Source: Dasypus novemcinctus
Lineage: Eukaryota; Chordata; Mammalia; Cingulata; Dasypodidae
Length of the DNA: 64,000 nt
Direction of reading: 5' to 3'
NCBI RefSeq assembly: GCF_030445035.2
Contig: NC_080701.1
Coordinates: 15,032,739-15,096,738 of the forward strand
Below the pieces are notes generated by a model that saw nothing but the letters and a program-made list of their open reading frames with translations, ran no database searches and was not told where the DNA came from. Position numbers and translations under genes: made by a program. The first letter of the stretch is position 1, and every line of letters starts with the position of its first letter. This document shows positions 60,653-64,000 of the stretch, one piece after another.

Positions 60653-61071
60653 ACTGAAGACTGTGCTCAAGCCCCAAGCCCTTCCGGAAGTGACTCCATT
60701 GAGCCTATCTTCTCCCTATCAGCAATAACCTGACTTTTGCAGCATACTAGAACTGGGCAGTTCTTTGCTTTCTTCTGAAAGTATATGGCCTTTCTATCTT
60801 AAAAGTAAGAGTCCTGTATCTGAATGTGGCCACTAAAATAGGAAGGAAAAGAAGAATTACCTCTGTTCTTTTTTTACGTAGCAGGAATAGGAATTCTTAT
60901 ATTTGAATACAGTTCAATTCAAATTATATGGCCTCATGGAAATTTGACTTTCAGCAGCACCAAGTAGACCTCTGTGACCCTTGACAGTGGCCTGTCGTGG
61001 TGACTGCTGCATTAATCCCAGGGCAGGGAGGCACTGGTTTTAGGCCATGGACGCTGTTAGAAGTTAGACCA
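60653..61071. other. Intronic spacer
   Basis: Nothing recognised. Confidence 0.5.
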
Positions 61072-61290
61072 GAGCAGTGGTTAATAGGCAGTGCTCTAGC
61101 TCTGTCCTCAGGTTGCGTGGGGGTGAACCCTGGCCTTGGCATCTCCCCCTCGTGTAACTCTCAATGGGTGATGGAGACTCTTAAAGCCCCAGTTTCCACA
61201 TTTATAAATATCATGTAATTCAGGTGGTAGTTCTGCAGTGTTGAGTATGTGCCTAGTACAGAATAAGGATGGAAATACTGATTTTATTTG
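61072..61290 (+). repeat. MIR SINE
   Basis: AGCAGTGGTTAATAGGCAGT, GGGGTGAACCCTGGCCTTGG, CCCCAGTTTCCACATTTATA and GAGTATGTGCCTAGTACAG follow MIR order. Confidence 0.75.
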
Positions 61291-61839
61291 GTTTAAATAT
61301 TAATAAAATAGGAGCATTCTCTTTCATGTCTGCTCATCTGATGGTATGTCCTTCCTATGTATGTCTGCATCAGTGTCTGGATTTTAAGCCCTGAAAAGAT
61401 AACTTTATAAATACCATACATCTTTGCACAGTGTCTTATACACAGAAGTTCTTTGTAAATGCTGATAATGTTGATATTATTTGGCATAGATTCTATGTCT
61501 TTGGGTCATTGGTGATAGTTGGATACCAAATACATAATAGTTCATAAAAAGATCAGCCAAATATTCTTATCCTGAGGTTTAACTTGAACTTTGGCCTGTA
61601 GGTAAACTCATCTTTAGAGGATGGAATAACACTAGCAGTGATAGTTTTAACTGATTGGTACAATAATACCTTTTGTGCACTTGTATTTTAAGCAATACAT
61701 ATATATGTATATACATGCACACACACATTTATATACTATATAGATAGTATATTTATCTGCCCATTATCTCTTTACATATAACTTTCTCATTCCATATCTC
61801 CCATACCTGGAGGGAAGGATGGGTTATTGGGTAAGTGCG
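61291..61839. other. Intronic, possibly old L2/MIR debris
   Basis: GCACAGTGTCTTATACACAG at 61,426 recalls an L2/MIR 3' region, but the context is too eroded. TA/CA-alternating DNA lies at 61,696-61,730. Confidence 0.35.
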
Positions 61840-61912
61840 TATTGCACGTAGTGCGTGGTAGAATACTCCACACAGAGATGTTTATAAAATGAATGAATGA
61901 ATGAAAATCCTT
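61840..61912 (+). repeat. L2/MIR-like tail with GAAT microsatellite
   Basis: GTTTATAAAATGAATGAATG plus AATGAAAAT resembles the tail of an L2 element that has expanded slightly. Confidence 0.5.
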
Positions 61913-62662
61913 TTTCTACATACATCTGTTGACTGTTTTATTTCCTGAGCAACAAGGATAGATATCTGAAGTTTATGAATTGATTTTATTGGGCCATATT
62001 GTGTGGTAAGGTATAGTAAGCTAATTGACAAAATGTTTTATTTGTGTATTAGATAGATGTTAGTTCTTATATATATATATATCAAACCTTTTATTCATTT
62101 ACTATTTTCATTTTTCTCTATCAACAGAATTTAATACAAATATCAGTGATAAACACAATATTTCATTATTTAAAGTTATAGTATTCCCTTTGCATGTTCT
62201 ATTTTAAATTATTTTGAAATGAATAAAAAATAGATTCTATCTTGAAACCCATGAGATAGCAGATTTTTATAATCATTTGTAAATTAGTAGTAATATTCAG
62301 CATTATTATCGTCAATTTCTGGGGGAAATATTTGAAGGCTGGTACATTGTCCCCAGAAGGGCTATGTGAAATGCAGAAAATAGGTTGTGATTATAATATG
62401 TATTTGTGAGGTGACCTTGCAGTATACTTGGAATCTTCCCTAGGGTGACTACTCATGCATTATCCATTTTGGGAAAGAGTTATACTTACAGGAATTATGG
62501 AAATAAGCTGGTGGGTTTGTCAAGAGAAAGCCAATTATTTGAATACTGACTTGAGTGGAAAATTAAATACTTGATTGTCCATTTATTAAATTGCGTATAA
62601 ATGGGAGGCTGGTGTCTTGAGGGCATTCTTTTTGTTTTGATTTTTTTTTTTGGTCAGGTTGG
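61913..62662. other. AT-rich intronic stretch
   Basis: Includes a short (AT)n at 62,070-62,083; otherwise featureless. Confidence 0.5.
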
Positions 62663-62679
62663 CTATATTGTATATTCTT

Positions 62680-63091
62680 TTTTTTTTTTTTAAGATTTAT
62701 TTATTTATTTCTCTCCCGTTCCCCCTCCACCCCACTTGTCTGTTCTCCGTGTCTATTTGCTGCGTCTTCTTTGTCCACTTCTGTTGCTGTCAGCGGCACG
62801 GGAATCTGTTTCTTTTTGTTGCATCATCTTGTTTATCAGCTCTCCGTGTGTGTGGCACCATTCCTGGGCAGGCTGCACTTTCTTTCGCGCTGGGTGGCTC
62901 TCCTTACAGGGTGCACTCCTTGCACGTGGGACTCCCCTACACGGGGGACACCCCTGCGTGGCACGGCACTCCTTGCGCGCATCAGCACTACACGTGGGCC
63001 AGCTCCACACGGGTCAAGGAGGTCTGGGGTTTGAACGGAGGACCTCCCATGTGGTAGAGGGACACTCTAACCACTGGGCCAAGTCCGCTGC
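62680..63091 (-). repeat. DAS-type SINE, long-body form
   Basis: Complete minus-strand copy: poly-T, (TTTA)n, GC-rich body, and tRNA head at 63,015-63,090. The target-site duplication CTATATTGTATATTCTT (62,663-62,679) and CTATATTGTGTATTCTT (63,092-63,108) is 17 bases with one mismatch, suggesting a fairly young insertion. Confidence 0.95.
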
Positions 63092-63306
63092 CTATATTGT
63101 GTATTCTTAATTTCCCTTAACATGACAGGAAGGAGAACTGGCAATAGATATAATGATTATGTTTTGATATTTGGAAAGCGACAGTAAAGGTTTAAATGTT
63201 GTATACAATATTTACATCCCTTCACAAAGAACTGTGATCCACTTCAGGAAAACTGGCAAGACAAGGGTCATTCTTTTTCTCTAGAAATTAACAAAGGTTA
63301 AGGTAG

Positions 63307-63484
63307 GGAGTGGATACGGCTCAAGCAGTTGAGCACCTGCCTCTCACAGGGGTGGTCTTGGGTTCCATTCCCAGGGCCTCCTAAAGAAAAAAAAACAGAC
63401 GAGTAATGAGCAAAAACGACAAGCACAAACAATGAGCAAAACCAAGGAGCAAACAGACAGGAGCCATCCTTGGGGGGAGGGGGG
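63307..63484 (+). repeat. DAS-type SINE, single head
   Basis: One head at 63,307-63,385 (ACGGCTCAAGCAGTTGAGCA, then GGTCTTGGGTTCCATTCCC) is followed by an A-rich body and a G-run. Flanks AAAGGTTAAGGTAG (63,293-63,306) and AAAGTTAAGATAG (63,485-63,497) look like a worn target-site duplication. Confidence 0.88.
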
Positions 63485-63497
63485 AAAGTTAAGATAG

Positions 63498-64000
63498 AAT
63501 ACAATCCCCGAGCCGTCTCCAGATTCGTTGTACTCCCAGATTGTATCTATGTAAGTCCCCCTTTTTGAAGAGGACCTCTAAATTGGACTAGGCATGGGGA
63601 AAAAATGTCACCACTTATAATATGTTACCGATTACCAAAAAAATGTTAAGTAACAGATCTTCACAGATCTTCAAAACTCACCGAGTTGGGTGAGTATGGT
63701 CACACTCTGTTTTTCAGGACTTCCCTCCACCCTGCACTTAAGGTCGTCTTGTTTTATCTCACCCTTGTAATAGTGAAGAGAAGGCAGGACATAACCCTCT
63801 GTGGCCATGCCCTCAGCACACTGGGATGGGATACAACTCGCCGTGGCCAGGTGGGAAGGAGCAGCTGTCTTCCAGGGGCATGATCTGGAAATACCTGTTC
63901 AGGGACAGTTCAAAGCGCTGTACCTTGTGTCCTCAGAAGGTTCTGTGATGAAGTAGTAAAATGCCGAATGCTCTATTTGTCCTTTTAAAGATTTTTAAAA
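63498..64000. other. Intronic, nothing recognised
   Basis: No supported feature up to the window edge. Confidence 0.5.

Overview
This is a mammalian genomic window, almost certainly from an armadillo (Xenarthra; Dasypus or a close relative). The main evidence is at least 16 copies of a tRNA-Ala-derived SINE of the DAS type. Their heads carry A-box-like and B-box-like stretches (for example GGTCCTGGGTTCGGTTCCC) and their bodies end in a G-rich run followed by an (AAAT)n tail. Alongside them are L1 3' UTRs with long G-runs that I associate with xenarthrans. No bacterial, phage or CRISPR features are present. The species call comes from repeat recognition, not from a search.

The window contains one confidently recognised protein-coding exon: the first exon of type I neuregulin-1 (NRG1) at about 51.7 kb on the + strand. 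It lies inside a CpG island of about 1.25 kb. It encodes MSERKERRGKGRKKE... and stops at a canonical GTGAGT donor in phase 1. By analogy with human NRG1, the 51 kb to its left should be the very long intron that follows the distant type II (GGF2) first exon, and the 12 kb to its right is the start of the intron leading to the shared Ig-domain exon. Nearly all short open frames elsewhere are chance frames or frames inside repeats.

Layout. 0-9.5 kb: non-coding DNA with two DAS SINEs, one of which splits a MER5A-like DNA transposon. 9.5-18 kb: a repeat cluster with a decayed L1 (5' UTR-like leader, ORF1, endonuclease part of ORF2), a second L1 ORF1 fragment, an antisense processed GAPDH pseudogene, an L1 3' segment and an antisense MaLR-type LTR. 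18-35 kb: further DAS SINEs, MIR and L2 relics, an L1 3' UTR copy, a MaLR-like LTR, and a three-layer nest at 31.0-32.35 kb (SINE in SINE, with an L1 3' end inside the inner SINE). 35-44 kb: a solo ERV1-like LTR, an old MaLR-like LTR and two more DAS SINEs. 43.5-57.2 kb: no DAS SINE and few recognisable repeats; this segment holds the NRG1 promoter and exon 1. 57-64 kb: four more DAS SINEs, MIR/L2 relics and a local tandem duplication of about 150 bp.

I found no previously undescribed biological system. The most useful observations are the NRG1 type I promoter and exon, the SINE-poor block around it, the nested insertions with readable target-site duplications, and the modular variants of the DAS SINE.
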